Shown here in pieces: positions 1 through 8,025 of a stretch of 13,492 bases of DNA. Position numbers and translations under genes: made by a program. This DNA comes from Opitutus sp. GAS368 (GTDB lineage Bacteria; Verrucomicrobiota; Verrucomicrobiae; Opitutales; UBA953): assembly GCA_943332745.1 (NCBI GenBank), contig CALQQQ010000007.1, forward strand, positions 1 to 13,492, given 5' to 3'. The notes under the pieces were generated by a model that was given only the letters and a program-made list of their open reading frames with translations, did not search any database and was not told where the DNA came from. Each line of letters opens with the position of its first letter. Within the stretch, counting starts at the first letter, position 1.

Positions 1-3000
1 GTAGTCGCATCGACCGCCTGATGGAGCGCGCCTGCGATATGAACATGCGCGCGGTGGCGATCACCGACCACGGCAACCTCTTCGGGCTCTTCGATTTCTG
101 GAACGAGGCCAAGCAGCGCTCCAAGGGCGATGTGAAGCTCAAGCCGCTCCTCGGCTGCGAGCTCTACCTCGTCTGGGACCACGCCCTCACCGACAAGCCC
201 GATCGCCGCGAGCACAAGTACTTCCACATGGGCGTGCTCGCCCGGAATTTCAAAGGCTACCAGAACCTCACCAAGCTCGTCTCCGACGCGCACGTCCGCG
301 GACTGCACTATAAGCCGCGCACCGACCTCGAGCAGCTCGCCAAGCACGCCGACGGCCTGATCGGTTTCTCCGGCTGCCTCCAGGGCGTCATCCCGCAGGC
401 GCTCCTCCGCGGCGACTACGAAGCCGCCCGCAAGGCCTGCGGCAAGTTCGTCGAGATCTTCGGCCGCGAGAACTTCGTCATCGAGCTGATGGACCACGGC
501 CTCGAGGAGCAGAAGCGCATCATCGCCGACCTCCTCAAGCTCGCCGGCGAGTTCCAGCTCCGCGTGGTCGCCACTAACGACGTCCACTACGTCGACGCCA
601 GCGATTCCGTCGCGCACGACGCGATGCTCTGCATCCAGACCGGCGCCCGCCTGGCCGACGAGCGTCGCATGCGCTATTCCGCCACGGAGTTCTACCTCAA
701 GAGCGAAGCCGAGATGCTCCGTGTTTTCGGCGAAGTCCCCGAATCCATCAAGAACACCGTCGCCATCGCCGAGATGTGTGACGTCAAGCTGCCCGTCGGC
801 CAGAACAACTACCCCGTCTACATCTTCAGCGAAGGCGTGAAGCCCAAGGCCTCCGACAAGATCGACGAAATCCTGGACGGCTACGAGAAGCTCAAGAACG
901 GCCTGCTAGTCTCCGCTGGCAAGCCGGGCGACTTCGTCATCGAAGCCGAGAAACGCAAGGCCATGCGGGCCAATGGCTCCTACCTGCTCGAGCAGGTGAA
1001 GGCCGGCCTGAAGGAGCGCTACGGCGTAGACTACGACGACGCGAAGGCCTGGAAGGACGAGAAGATTCCGGGTGTCGGCAAGACCAGCCCAGCCGAGCTC
1101 TGCCGCCGCGTCGACTACGAGATGGGCGTCATCGCCGGCACGGGCTTCGTCGACTACTTCCTCATCGTCTGGGACTTCATCGACTGGTCGCGTCGCCATG
1201 ACATCCCCGTCGGCCCAGGCCGAGGCTCGGGCGCCGGCTCGATCGTGGCGTACTGCCTCAAGATCACCGACATCGATCCGATCCGCTTCGGTTTGCTCTT
1301 CGAACGCTTCCTGAATCCCGAGCGCGTCTCCGCGCCCGACTTCGACATCGACTTCTGCATGCGACGTCGCGACGAGGTCGTCGGCTACGTCCGCAAGAAG
1401 TATGGCGAAGACCGCGTCGCCAACATCATCACCTTCGGCACCTTCGGCGCCAAGATGGTGGTGCGCGACCTCGCCCGCATCCGCGACCTGCCGTTCATCG
1501 AGACCAACCGCCTCGCCAAGCTGGTCCCGGACGACATTAATATCTCGCTCGAGGACGCGCTGAAGAAGTCCAACGAACTCCGCGAGGAAGTCGCGATCAA
1601 CCCACAAGCCGCCAGCATCATCGAGACCGGCCGCGTCATCGAGGGCATGGTGCGCAACTCCGGCAAGCACGCGTGCGGTATGATCATCGCTGACCGCCCG
1701 CTCACCGACATCATCCCCGTGACGATGCAGGAAGGTGACCTGACGACCCAGTACGCCAAGGACCCGGTCGAGAAGCTCGGCCTGCTGAAGATGGACTTCC
1801 TGGGCCTCAAAACGCTCACCATCATCGACGACGCCCAGAAGCTCGTGCGCAAGCATCGCCGCCAGGCGGATTTTGACATCGAAAAACTCGGCTTCGATGA
1901 CGCCAAGACCTTCGCGCTCCTCAACGAGGCGAAGACCATCGGAGTGTTCCAGCTGGAATCCGGCGGCATGCAGTCGCTATGCCGTAAGTTCCGCATCTCC
2001 GCTATCGACGAGATTGTCGCGCTCATCGCGCTCTACCGTCCCGGCCCGATGCAGTTCATCGGCGACTACATCAAGGGCAAGGACGACCCCACCTTCGTCA
2101 AGTACGCGCACCCGCTCCTCGAGAAGGTCGCCAAGGAGACCTATGGCATCTTGGTCTACCAGGAACAGGTCATGGAAGCCGCCCGCGTGATCGCCGGCTA
2201 CACCCTTGGTGGCGCCGACATGCTCCGCCGCGCGATGGGCAAGAAGATCCGCGAGGAGATGGAGCAGCAACGCTCCATCTTCATCGAAGGCGCCAAGACG
2301 ACCAACAACATCGACAAGAAGAAGGCCGAAGAGATCTTCGCCACCCTAGAGAAGTTCGCCGAGTACGGCTTTAACAAGTCACACTCCGCCGCGTACGCCA
2401 TCCTCTCGTATCGCACCGCCTACCTAAAGGCCAACTACCCAGTCGAGTTCATGGCTGCGGTGCTGACCTCCGAACAGGGTAACGCCGACAAGCTCGCCGA
2501 ATTCATGGGCGAAGTCGAAGCCCTCGGCATGAAGGCCCTCGGACCGGACGTGAACCAGTCCGACACCGACTTCACGCCGGTCATCAAGGACAACGCCATC
2601 CGCTTCGGCCTCGGCGCCATCAAGGGCGTCGGCGAACAGGCCGCGCGTAACATCGTCGCCGAGCGCGAGAAGAATGGCCCTTACAAAGACTTCGGCGACT
2701 TCGTCGGCCGCCTAGGCGAGTTCGATCTTAATTCCCGCACGTTGGACTGCCTCGTGCGCGCCGGCGCCTTTGACTTCACTGGCGAAGACCGTCGCCACCT
2801 CGTCGACTCCATCGAGTCCGTCCGTCGCCACTTCGCCGGCGAGCGCAAGGAACGCGCCAGCGGCCAGGGTTCACTCTTCGACATGCTCGGGGCTGAGGAC
2901 GCCGGCGCCGCGCGCCCGACTGATCTCGTCCTCCGCAAGTCGGAGAAGATGCCCAAGCTCGAGATGCTCAACAGCGAGAAGGCCCTGCTCGGCTTCTACC

Positions 3001-3671
3001 TCAGCGGCCACCCCCTCGCCGACTACCATGGACTGGACGAAGCCATCGCCACGCTGACCGTCACACCGGACCGAATCGAGCTCGACAAGAAGGAGCGCCA
3101 CACCGTCCGTGTCTGCGGCATTGTCGGCGCCCTCGAGAAGAAGATCTCCAAGAAGGATAACCGCCCGTGGGCGCTCTTCACCGTCGCCTCCCGCTCCGTG
3201 ACGATCCCGGTGATGATGTTCTCTGAAGCCTATGATGCTGCCGCGCAGATCAAGGACGGCGAACTCCCCCTGCTCATGGATGGCTCGCATGTCATCGTCG
3301 ACGCCCGCCTCAACTTCCGTGAAGAACGCGGCGAGTGGTCGCTCAGCGCGCACGCCATCACCCCGCTGCGCCGTGCCCCGGGACTCATCAAGAAGATCCT
3401 CTTCGCCCTCAAGCCTGGCCCTGAGGCCGGCGACTTCCTCGAGAAGATCGTGGCGCACACCCGCAAGGTGGACGGCACGACCATCGTCCAAGTCGGCTTC
3501 ATCCAGCCTGATGGCCGGGTGCTCGTGGCTGAAGCCGCCCGCGGTATGACCACGCGTTTCGACACCGAGACCTACGGCACCTTTGGTCGCCACCCCGCGT
3601 GCGCCGGCGTCCAGATCGAGCCCATCGCGCCGACCCAGGCGCCCCAGCGCAAGTACGGCCCGCGGGCCTGA
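1..3671 (+). CDS. dnaE: DNA polymerase III alpha subunit (5'-truncated by window edge)
   Basis: This is the catalytic subunit of the chromosomal replicase. The reading frame is open at the left edge (codons S-R-I-D-R-L precede the first ATG at 21), and family members have about 20 more residues, so the true start lies outside. Residues are counted from the ATG at 21. The N-terminal PHP domain shows [10 protein letters not shown] (13-22) and ATNDVHY (184-190). The polymerase palm shows [10 protein letters not shown] (398-407), PDFDIDF with the catalytic aspartates (439-445), and the third aspartate in KMDFLGL (590-596). A helix-hairpin-helix region lies near 863-880, the sliding-clamp motif QGSLF at 949-953, and an OB fold around 1028-1110. 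The type is DnaE1, not PolC, because there is no inserted exonuclease. About 50 extra lysine-rich residues lie before the palm (about 270-318). The gene faces convergently into a methyltransferase gene. Identity is very secure. Confidence 0.98.
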   Translation, partial: SRIDRLMERACDMNMRAVAITDHGNLFGLFDFWNEAKQRSKGDVKLKPLLGCELYLVWDHALTDKPDRREHKYFHMGVLARNFKGYQNLTKLVSDAHVRGLHYKPRTDLEQLAKHADGLIGFSGCLQGVIPQALLRGDYEAARKACGKFVEIFGRENFVIELMDHGLEEQKRIIADLLKLAGEFQLRVVATNDVHYVDASDSVAHDAMLCIQTGARLADERRMRYSATEFYLKSEAEMLRVFGEVPESIKNTVAIAEMCDVKLPVGQNNYPVYIFSEGVKPKASDKIDEILDGYEKLKNGLLVSAGKPGDFVIEAEKRKAMRANGSYLLEQVKAGLKERYGVDYDDAKAWKDEKIPGVGKTSPAELCRRVDYEMGVIAGTGFVDYFLIVWDFIDWSRRHDIPVGPGRGSGAGSIVAYCLKITDIDPIRFGLLFERFLNPERVSAPDFDIDFCMRRRDEVVGYVRKKYGEDRVANIITFGTFGAKMVVRDLARIRDLPFIETNRLAKLVPDDINISLEDALKKSNELREEVAINPQAASIIETGRVIEGMVRNSGKHACGMIIADRPLTDIIPVTMQEGDLTTQYAKDPVEKLGLLKMDFLGLKTLTIIDDAQKLVRKHRRQADFDIEKLGFDDAKTFALLNEAKTIGVFQLESGGMQSLCRKFRISAIDEIVALIALYRPGPMQFIGDYIKGKDDPTFVKYAHPLLEKVAKETYGILVYQEQVMEAARVIAGYTLGGADMLRRAMGKKIREEMEQQRSIFIEGAKTTNNIDKKKAEEIFATLEKFAEYGFNKSHSAAYAILSYRTAYLKANYPVEFMAAVLTSEQGNADKLAEFMGEVEALGMKALGPDVNQSDTDFTPVIKDNAIRFGLGAIKGVGEQAARNIVAEREKNGPYKDFGDFVGRLGEFDLNSRTLDCLVRAGAFDFTGEDRRHLVDSIESVRRHFAGERKERASGQGSLFDMLGAEDAGAARPTDLVLRKSEKMPKLEMLNSEKALLGFYLSGHPLADYHGLDEAIATLTVTPDRIELDKKERHTVRVCGIVGALEKKISKKDNRPWALFTVASRSVTIPVMMFSEAYDAAAQIKDGELPLLMDGSHVIVDARLNFREERGEWSLSAHAITPLRRAPGLIKKILFALKPGPEAGDFLEKIVAHTRKVDGTTIVQVGFIQPDGRVLVAEAARGMTTRFDTETYGTFGRHPACAGVQIEPIAPTQAPQRKYGPRA

Positions 3672-3682
3672 GCACGCTCAGC

Positions 3683-3710
3683 GGCCAGGGGCAACGCTAT
3701 GCCTCAGGCC
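3683..3710. terminator. Stem-loop between convergent dnaE and methyltransferase genes
   Basis: A ten-position stem (3683-3692 against 3701-3710) pairs at nine positions, one of them a G-T wobble and one an A-A mismatch, around an eight-base loop. It covers the stop codon of the minus-strand methyltransferase. A second short inverted repeat, CTGAGC-AC-GCTCAG (3668-3681), overlaps the dnaE stop codon immediately to the left. Neither stem is followed by a T-run on either strand, so this is not a classic intrinsic terminator. Its position in a 32-base convergent gap suggests a role in ending both transcripts, but that is inference. Confidence 0.35.
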
Positions 3711-4444
3711 GATTGGCGGCGAAGAACCGAGACCTGCCCGCGACGGGCGACGACCTTGAAGCCCGCTTTCAAGATTTCCGCGAGCACCTCCGTATGCGGG
3801 ACGATTCTCCCGCCCGAACGAACCTGATGACACTCGACGATGATGCCGTCGAAGTGGCGCAGGGCTTCAGCCTGATGCTGGGCGAGCTCCCATTCCATCC
3901 CCTCGATATCCATCACTAGCCACGCGGTGACCGGCAGGCGGTGCCGGGCAATGGCCCCCGCCAGCGACACCGCAGGCACACGTATCAGCGACTTTGCGGA
4001 TTCATCGGCGACCGCACCCCCCTGCGTGTATTCCGGGGACCAATCGAAAGAGACCTCATCGATACCTTCGGCGGCGATGGCGCAGTGCACTAACTCCCAA
4101 GTCGCTGAGGGGTGATTACGGGCTACCACCTGCCGAGCGACTTCGGTCAAAGGGCCCACCGCCTCATAGGAAATGAGCCGGGACGGCTGGCGCCCAAGGA
4201 TGATAGAAGACACGATCCCTAGGCTCGCACCCAACTCCAAGACTTCGACGCCGGCAGGCAGATAGGCCTGGATATAGCGTGCCTCTTTGGCTTCGTAGGA
4301 AAGTGCGTCCAACTGACCGAGTACCACCTTGGAGGGCACAAGCGCCAAAGGCACCTCGACGCCGAACAGACGGGGGTCGCCGCAATATCCGCAGGCGCGG
4401 GCTAGGGCTAAGGCGCGCCATCTTATGGAAGACCATATACGCAT
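3704..4444 (-). CDS. FkbM-family SAM-dependent methyltransferase
   Basis: A 246-residue protein of the FkbM family, whose members usually O-methylate sugars or polyketides. The SAM-binding motif I is VLELGASLG (68-76). An acidic YEA follows at 93-95, and the family's second signature appears as MDIEGMEWEL (178-187), followed by IIVECH (201-206). The first 65 residues are a variable basic segment with GVEVPL, as in other FkbM proteins. The ATG at 4444 is the first in-frame start after the conserved region and has no clear Shine-Dalgarno sequence. The gene stands alone on the minus strand, convergent with dnaE and divergent from a GT25 glycosyltransferase gene, so a polysaccharide sugar is the likely substrate. 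The acceptor position cannot be deduced. It is only distantly similar to the second FkbM gene in the window, so the two are not a recent duplication. Confidence 0.88.
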   Translation of the reverse strand: MRIWSSIRWRALALARACGYCGDPRLFGVEVPLALVPSKVVLGQLDALSYEAKEARYIQAYLPAGVEVLELGASLGIVSSIILGRQPSRLISYEAVGPLTEVARQVVARNHPSATWELVHCAIAAEGIDEVSFDWSPEYTQGGAVADESAKSLIRVPAVSLAGAIARHRLPVTAWLVMDIEGMEWELAQHQAEALRHFDGIIVECHQVRSGGRIVPHTEVLAEILKAGFKVVARRGQVSVLRRQSA

Positions 4445-4507
4445 CAGAGACGTAAGGGTTGATAAACCAAGCGGAGCTTTTATCCATCCTATTCATACCT
4501 TCACCGC
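4445..4507. promoter_or_regulatory. Divergent intergenic region, probable promoters
   Basis: These 63 bases separate two divergently transcribed genes, so at least one promoter is expected here or inside the upstream coding ends. The region is visibly more AT-rich than its flanks. On the + strand a TTGATA (4459-4464) could act as a -35 box, but the element at proper spacing (TATCCA, 4481-4486) matches the -10 consensus only at its first three bases. No convincing Shine-Dalgarno sequence precedes either start codon. The promoter assignment rests on gene arrangement, not on a strong motif. Confidence 0.3.
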
Positions 4508-5245
4508 ATGCCGCTTATCTACGTCATTAACCTAGATCGTGACGTCAACCGGATGGCTTCGATTACGAGCAGCCTACAAGCCCTCGGACTGCCTTTCCAG
4601 CGGCTATCCGCGGTACTCGGCAAGGAAGTGCCGGCATGGGAGAGCCTGGTTGATGCGAAGCGCTACGGCGTCCGTAATCGGCGACCGATGCCGAAGCCGA
4701 GCGAAGTCGGCTGCTATCTTAGCCACCTGAAGGCGATGGAGGAGTTCATCAGGACAGAGGAGCCATGGTGCCTGATTCTTGAAGACGACGTGGAAGTCCG
4801 GCCGGAGTGCGTCGAAGTGCTTGCGGCCTTAAGTCAGGCCGATGACTGGGATCTGGTGAAGTTTTTCTGTTTTCACTCGGGCATGCCGATACGTAAACGC
4901 ACGCTGTCGACGACCCACCATCTCGTCGTACACCTAACCCGCACGACCTCCTCCGCCGCCTATGCGGTGAACCGCAAGGCAGCCGAAATTCTTCTGCGCA
5001 GCATGCGGCCCATCACAGAGCAAGTCGACCATGCGCTTGAGCGACCGTGGGAGACCGGCCTGCGTATCCGGGCGGTCCGGCCGCTGCCCGTCGTGCTTGC
5101 TCCCGTTGCGGTCGAAACAACAATCGGGTACGCCGATCGTCGCGCCCGACTATCGCCACGGCGGGCGATCCGGCTGTTACTTTCCAGAGTGGATAAAGAA
5201 GTTCGCCGGTTCGCTAACGGCTTGGCTGAAGGCATCCTGCGATGA
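4508..5245 (+). CDS. Glycosyltransferase family 25 protein
   Basis: A 245-residue GT25 (LPS/LOS glycosyltransferase) protein. Characterised members such as Neisseria LgtB/LgtE transfer galactose from UDP-galactose to outer-core sugars at the inner face of the membrane. The N-terminal YVINLDR (5-11), the central EVGCYLSH (66-73) and the acidic metal-binding LILEDD (89-94) are the family hallmarks. A conserved-looking segment with TTSSAAYAVNRKAAE (146-160) and a VDH (173-175) follow. The C-terminal 35 residues are arginine-rich and amphipathic (RRARLSPRRAIRLLLSR), a likely membrane-contact tail. Length is typical. The start at 4508 begins only three residues before the first core strand, so it is the best choice, although no Shine-Dalgarno sequence is visible. 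It is divergent from the FkbM gene and convergent with a second GT25 gene. Donor and acceptor sugars are unknown. Confidence 0.92.
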   Translation: MPLIYVINLDRDVNRMASITSSLQALGLPFQRLSAVLGKEVPAWESLVDAKRYGVRNRRPMPKPSEVGCYLSHLKAMEEFIRTEEPWCLILEDDVEVRPECVEVLAALSQADDWDLVKFFCFHSGMPIRKRTLSTTHHLVVHLTRTTSSAAYAVNRKAAEILLRSMRPITEQVDHALERPWETGLRIRAVRPLPVVLAPVAVETTIGYADRRARLSPRRAIRLLLSRVDKEVRRFANGLAEGILR

Positions 5246-5255
5246 TTTAACGGGG

Positions 5256-5273
5256 GCCGCGTTATTTCGCGCC
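5256..5273. terminator. Weak stem-loop in the convergent GT25/GT25 gap
   Basis: The 38 bases between the two convergent GT25 genes contain a short GC-rich inverted repeat. CGCG at 5258-5261 pairs with CGCG at 5268-5271 around a TTATTT loop, with one further pair after a mismatch. An alternative pairing is CCGCG (5257-5261) with CGCGG (5273-5277). No T-tract follows on either strand. It is a possible bidirectional terminator, supported mainly by position. Confidence 0.2.
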
Positions 5274-5283
5274 GCGGAAACGT

Positions 5284-6069
5284 TTACCCGACAAGCTGTC
5301 GGCACCATGACTTGAAGCCGTAACGCTTCAGGTAATGCCATTGGCTCGCACACGTGAAGACGGTCTTATAACGGATCCGTCGCAAAGCGCCCCGTAGGCC
5401 GCGTGCTGGCCGGGCGCCGATGGTGGAAGTCGTCCCGGTCGCATCACCATCCAGTACCAGGGGCGGCCGCACATAGAGAATCTCCAAGCCATGTTCCCAC
5501 CAATGTTTGAGATGCACGTCGACCGGCCGATGGAAAGGATGCGCCGACTTCAGGAACTTGCGGGCGCCCTCCAGCGACCAGAGCTGGGCGGCTGTTCGCG
5601 AAGGCGGACGGCGGTGGCGATAGAGTTTCTGGCCGCCGGGAGTGACCGCCACCAGTTCACCGCCGTGGAGTTGTCCCTCAATCTTGATCAGGTCGGCCGA
5701 GGGTCCTGGCATGGCCAATAGGTCCGCCAATCGCCCTGCGAAATCATCGGCGAGTAGAAAATCATCCTCCAACACTAGGGCGCGAGGCCAGCCCTCCCGG
5801 ACAATGCGCTCGGCGGCGGAGACATGGCTAAGGAAGCAGCCAATTTCGCCGGGTGAAAGCGGCTTGAAGAACGCCGCTGGCTTCCACGGTGCGAGCCGCG
5901 CGAGCTCATCCTTCGGTAAGATGCGCCCGTCTGACGCCTCATGGCGCTCGAACGCTAGCCCATAGCCACGCAACTCCTCCGAGACCTTCGCCCAGCGCGC
6001 GGTCGAGCCGGCAAGATTGATCACCAGGATCGGACAGGTGCGAGGCGGCGTGCTCGAATGGACGCTCAT
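5284..6069 (-). CDS. Glycosyltransferase family 25 protein (second copy)
   Basis: A 261-residue GT25 protein, convergent with the other GT25 gene. Hallmarks are ILVINLAGSTARW (14-26), EIGCFLSH (75-82), LVLEDD (98-103) and VDVHLKHWWEHG (183-194). The usual aspartate of the INLD motif is alanine here, a change tolerated in this family. The ATG at 6069 was chosen because it puts the first core strand at residue 14. The frame stays open upstream to 6294, but that extra stretch is low-complexity, unlike GT25, and would overlap the opposite-strand GT10 gene. The C-terminal 40 residues are rich in arginine and aromatics (ARGLRGALRRIRYKTVF), suggesting contact with the membrane. Apart from the motifs, it resembles the other GT25 protein only weakly, so the two probably make different linkages. 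Sugar specificity is unknown. Confidence 0.92.
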   Translation of the reverse strand: MSVHSSTPPRTCPILVINLAGSTARWAKVSEELRGYGLAFERHEASDGRILPKDELARLAPWKPAAFFKPLSPGEIGCFLSHVSAAERIVREGWPRALVLEDDFLLADDFAGRLADLLAMPGPSADLIKIEGQLHGGELVAVTPGGQKLYRHRRPPSRTAAQLWSLEGARKFLKSAHPFHRPVDVHLKHWWEHGLEILYVRPPLVLDGDATGTTSTIGARPARGLRGALRRIRYKTVFTCASQWHYLKRYGFKSWCRQLVG

Positions 6070-6169
6070 GGTTGCGGATGTTGAGCCGTGTGTGCGACTG
6101 ACGCCAGACCAGACCGAAGCCTGATTTGTTTGCCAACCCGGAGACCCCGCCCATCTTGAGCACGCATTC
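6070..6169. promoter_or_regulatory. Divergent intergenic region between GT25 and GT10 genes
   Basis: These 100 bases lie between the start codons of two divergent genes and so should hold promoters for both. No pair of good -35/-10 boxes stands out. A short T-rich stretch (ATTTGTTTG, about 6124-6132) is the least GC-rich part. No Shine-Dalgarno sequence precedes either start. The assignment rests on gene layout only. Confidence 0.3.
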
Positions 6170-7135
6170 ATGGCCCCGCTTCGCATCGCATTCTCCGATT
6201 GGATCGGCGAGACCCACCCCGCGGTGGAACGGATGCTACGAGTACTGGCCTCCCGCCGAGAAGTCGCCCGGGCTGACTTCGCTGAGGCCGACATGCTGAT
6301 CTACTCGGACTTCGGCGAACGCCACTGGGACTTCCAAGGCCTAAAGGTCTACCTGACCGGGGAGAATATGCTGCCGGACTTCGACCAGTGCGACCTCGCT
6401 TACACTCCGGTCGAAATCGCAGGGGACCCGCGGGCGGTCCGCTTTCCATATTACGCCCAGGTGCTGCCTGAACTTGGCTCACTTGTCCGGCCAGCCGATT
6501 ATGACGCCCGCTCTTACTTAGGTCGTCCGGGCTTCGCCTGTTTTGTCGCCAGCAATGCCCGCGGTCCGGAACGTAACCGGTTCTTCCGCGCCCTGCACCG
6601 CCGCCGCCCGCTCGTCTCCGCGGGCCGCCACTTCAATACCACGGGGAAGCCCTTGGCGGACAAGCTGAGCCTCCTGCGGGGTTTTCGTTTCAACCTCGCC
6701 TTCGAGAACAGTAGCTCGCCCGGCTACGTCACGGAAAAGCTCGTGGAGCCGCTGCTCTCGGGCTGTATCCCGATCTACTGGGGCGACCCGGAAGTCGGCC
6801 GCGAATTCAATCCCGGATGCATGATCAATGTGGCGGACTTCCCCTCGGACCAGGCCGCCATCGACCATATTCTCGCGGTCGACTCCGATCCGCAGGCCCG
6901 CCTCGCGCTACTCGCGGCCCCGCCCTTCCGCAACAACCGCGAGCCTATCTGTCTGTCGGATGAATATCTCGTCGCGCCCCTGCTCGCCCTACTCGACGCA
7001 GGCACCCAACCCGGGGCGCGGCACTACCGCCACCGGTCACTCCGCGAGCACACCCACGTTTCGCCGCTACGGCAACGTCTCTCGAGCCTGCGTTGTCGCC
7101 TCGATGGCCTGCTCTGGAAGCTGGGTCTGCGCTAG
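6170..7135 (+). CDS. Glycosyltransferase family 10 (alpha-1,3/4-fucosyltransferase-like)
   Basis: A 321-residue GT10 protein. Known members transfer L-fucose from GDP-fucose to N-acetylglucosamine or glucose, for example Helicobacter pylori FucT making Lewis x. The donor-binding signature is clear: NLAFENSSSPGYVTEKLVE (175-193), then GCIPIYWGDP (198-207). The catalytic-base region appears as YLTGENMLPDF (61-71), and FVASNARGPERNRFF (125-139) matches the FxSN segment. The tail from about 282 is histidine- and arginine-rich, ending RLDGLLWKLGLR, recalling the basic amphipathic membrane-anchoring tails of bacterial fucosyltransferases. The start at 6170 places the first beta strand at residue 4. 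The gene is divergent from a GT25 gene and is followed after 58 bases by an FkbM methyltransferase gene on the same strand, a likely two-gene unit. Fucose as donor is inferred from the family; no GDP-fucose synthesis genes are in the window. Confidence 0.92.
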   Translation: MAPLRIAFSDWIGETHPAVERMLRVLASRREVARADFAEADMLIYSDFGERHWDFQGLKVYLTGENMLPDFDQCDLAYTPVEIAGDPRAVRFPYYAQVLPELGSLVRPADYDARSYLGRPGFACFVASNARGPERNRFFRALHRRRPLVSAGRHFNTTGKPLADKLSLLRGFRFNLAFENSSSPGYVTEKLVEPLLSGCIPIYWGDPEVGREFNPGCMINVADFPSDQAAIDHILAVDSDPQARLALLAAPPFRNNREPICLSDEYLVAPLLALLDAGTQPGARHYRHRSLREHTHVSPLRQRLSSLRCRLDGLLWKLGLR

Positions 7136-7193
7136 GTCGCTGGATAATTCGGGTTGAAACAAGCGGTGCGGCGGGGAGACTGCCGCCAGCCCC

Positions 7194-7991
7194 ATGAACG
7201 CATCCATCCTGGCCTTTGGCGAGCTCCGCGCCTCGCTTCTGCAACGCATCGTCCTCGGCCTGGTTCGGATTCCGCCACTTTACCGGGGCTCGCTCCGCCC
7301 GCTGTGGGTCAAACTCCTGAACGCGCTCCGCTCTGGGCCGGTCGACGTCGAGTCGGTCTTTGGTCGATTCCGCGTCTACCCCACGACCAACCTCGTCGAC
7401 AGCGCCCTGCTAATCCATCCGTGCTACAACCAGGAAGAGATCGACTTCCTCAAAGCTGGGACGGCTCCTGGCGGCACGTTCGTCGACGTCGGTGCCAACA
7501 TCGGCCTATACTCGGTCGCCCTCGGCAATTTTCTCAAGCCAGGCGGTCGCGTCGTCTCCATCGAACCTAATCCTGTCTGCGTAGGCCGCCTGCGCCACAA
7601 CCTTGCGCTTAACGGCCTAGACCCCGCGGGGGTCTTCGACGTCGGCGTCGGCGACTTCGACGGTAAAGCCAAGCTTGTCATTCTCCGAAATGACCTCGCC
7701 ATCGCGCACATCGTCCGCGACGACGTCGGGGGCGACTTCGCCGTCCGCCAGCTCCTCAGCATCCTCGACGATGCTGGGCTGCAGACCATCGACGCGTTGA
7801 AGATTGATGTCGAAGGCTTCGAGCGTGCCGCGCTCGAACCATTCTTCCGCGCTGCTCCGCGTTCACGCTGGCCGAAGCGGATTTGTATGGAACACCTGCA
7901 TGACAGCGACGTCATGGCTGGCATCCTGCGCGGCTGTGGTTATCGCTTGGTAAAGAATACGCGCAATAACGCCCTGCTGATCCTAGAGTAG
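7194..7991 (+). CDS. FkbM-family SAM-dependent methyltransferase (second copy)
   Basis: A 265-residue FkbM-family methyltransferase, probably modifying a sugar hydroxyl of the glycan built by neighbouring transferases. SAM motif I is FVDVGANIG (97-105), followed by the acidic SIEPNP (122-127), RLRHNLALNG (132-141) and the hallmark KIDVEGFE (203-210). It ends in the typical small beta-hairpin (NTRNNALLILE). Residues 14-48 form a basic, hydrophobic N-terminal segment that could lie on the membrane. The start follows the fucosyltransferase stop by 58 bases. A purine-rich GGGGAG sits about 14 bases upstream, further than usual for a ribosome site, within a small inverted repeat. The gene converges on the DUF707 gene with a 34-base gap. 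A methyl-capped fucose is an attractive product given the neighbour, but this is inference. Confidence 0.9.
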   Translation: MNASILAFGELRASLLQRIVLGLVRIPPLYRGSLRPLWVKLLNALRSGPVDVESVFGRFRVYPTTNLVDSALLIHPCYNQEEIDFLKAGTAPGGTFVDVGANIGLYSVALGNFLKPGGRVVSIEPNPVCVGRLRHNLALNGLDPAGVFDVGVGDFDGKAKLVILRNDLAIAHIVRDDVGGDFAVRQLLSILDDAGLQTIDALKIDVEGFERAALEPFFRAAPRSRWPKRICMEHLHDSDVMAGILRGCGYRLVKNTRNNALLILE

Positions 7992-8025
7992 GACTCTTTC
8001 GGATGACGCCCCGCGCCGGCGGCCT

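Noticed and set aside
906..1856. Long minus-strand open frame (316 codons) inside dnaE
   Set aside because: It is antisense to the conserved polymerase palm, and its product is an unfamiliar Asp/Val/Ala-rich string. GC-rich codons with strong third-position bias create such frames by chance.
2871..3593. Minus-strand open frame (240 codons) opposite the dnaE C-terminus
   Set aside because: No recognisable motif. It is a by-product of the GC-rich dnaE codons.
4164..4496. Minus-strand frame starting at 4496, considered as the true N-terminus of the FkbM gene joined by a frameshift
   Set aside because: Its reading frame differs from that of the methyltransferase. The methyltransferase already has a plausible length from the ATG at 4444, so no frameshift needs to be assumed.
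5278..5285. Palindrome AAACGTTT near the end of the second GT25 gene
   Set aside because: An eight-base palindrome is expected by chance, and no second copy or partner element was seen.
6070..6294. Upstream extension of the second GT25 gene by 75 codons
   Set aside because: The extension is Ser/Arg-rich, lacks family similarity and would overlap the opposite-strand GT10 gene. The ATG at 6069 gives a normal GT25 N-terminus.
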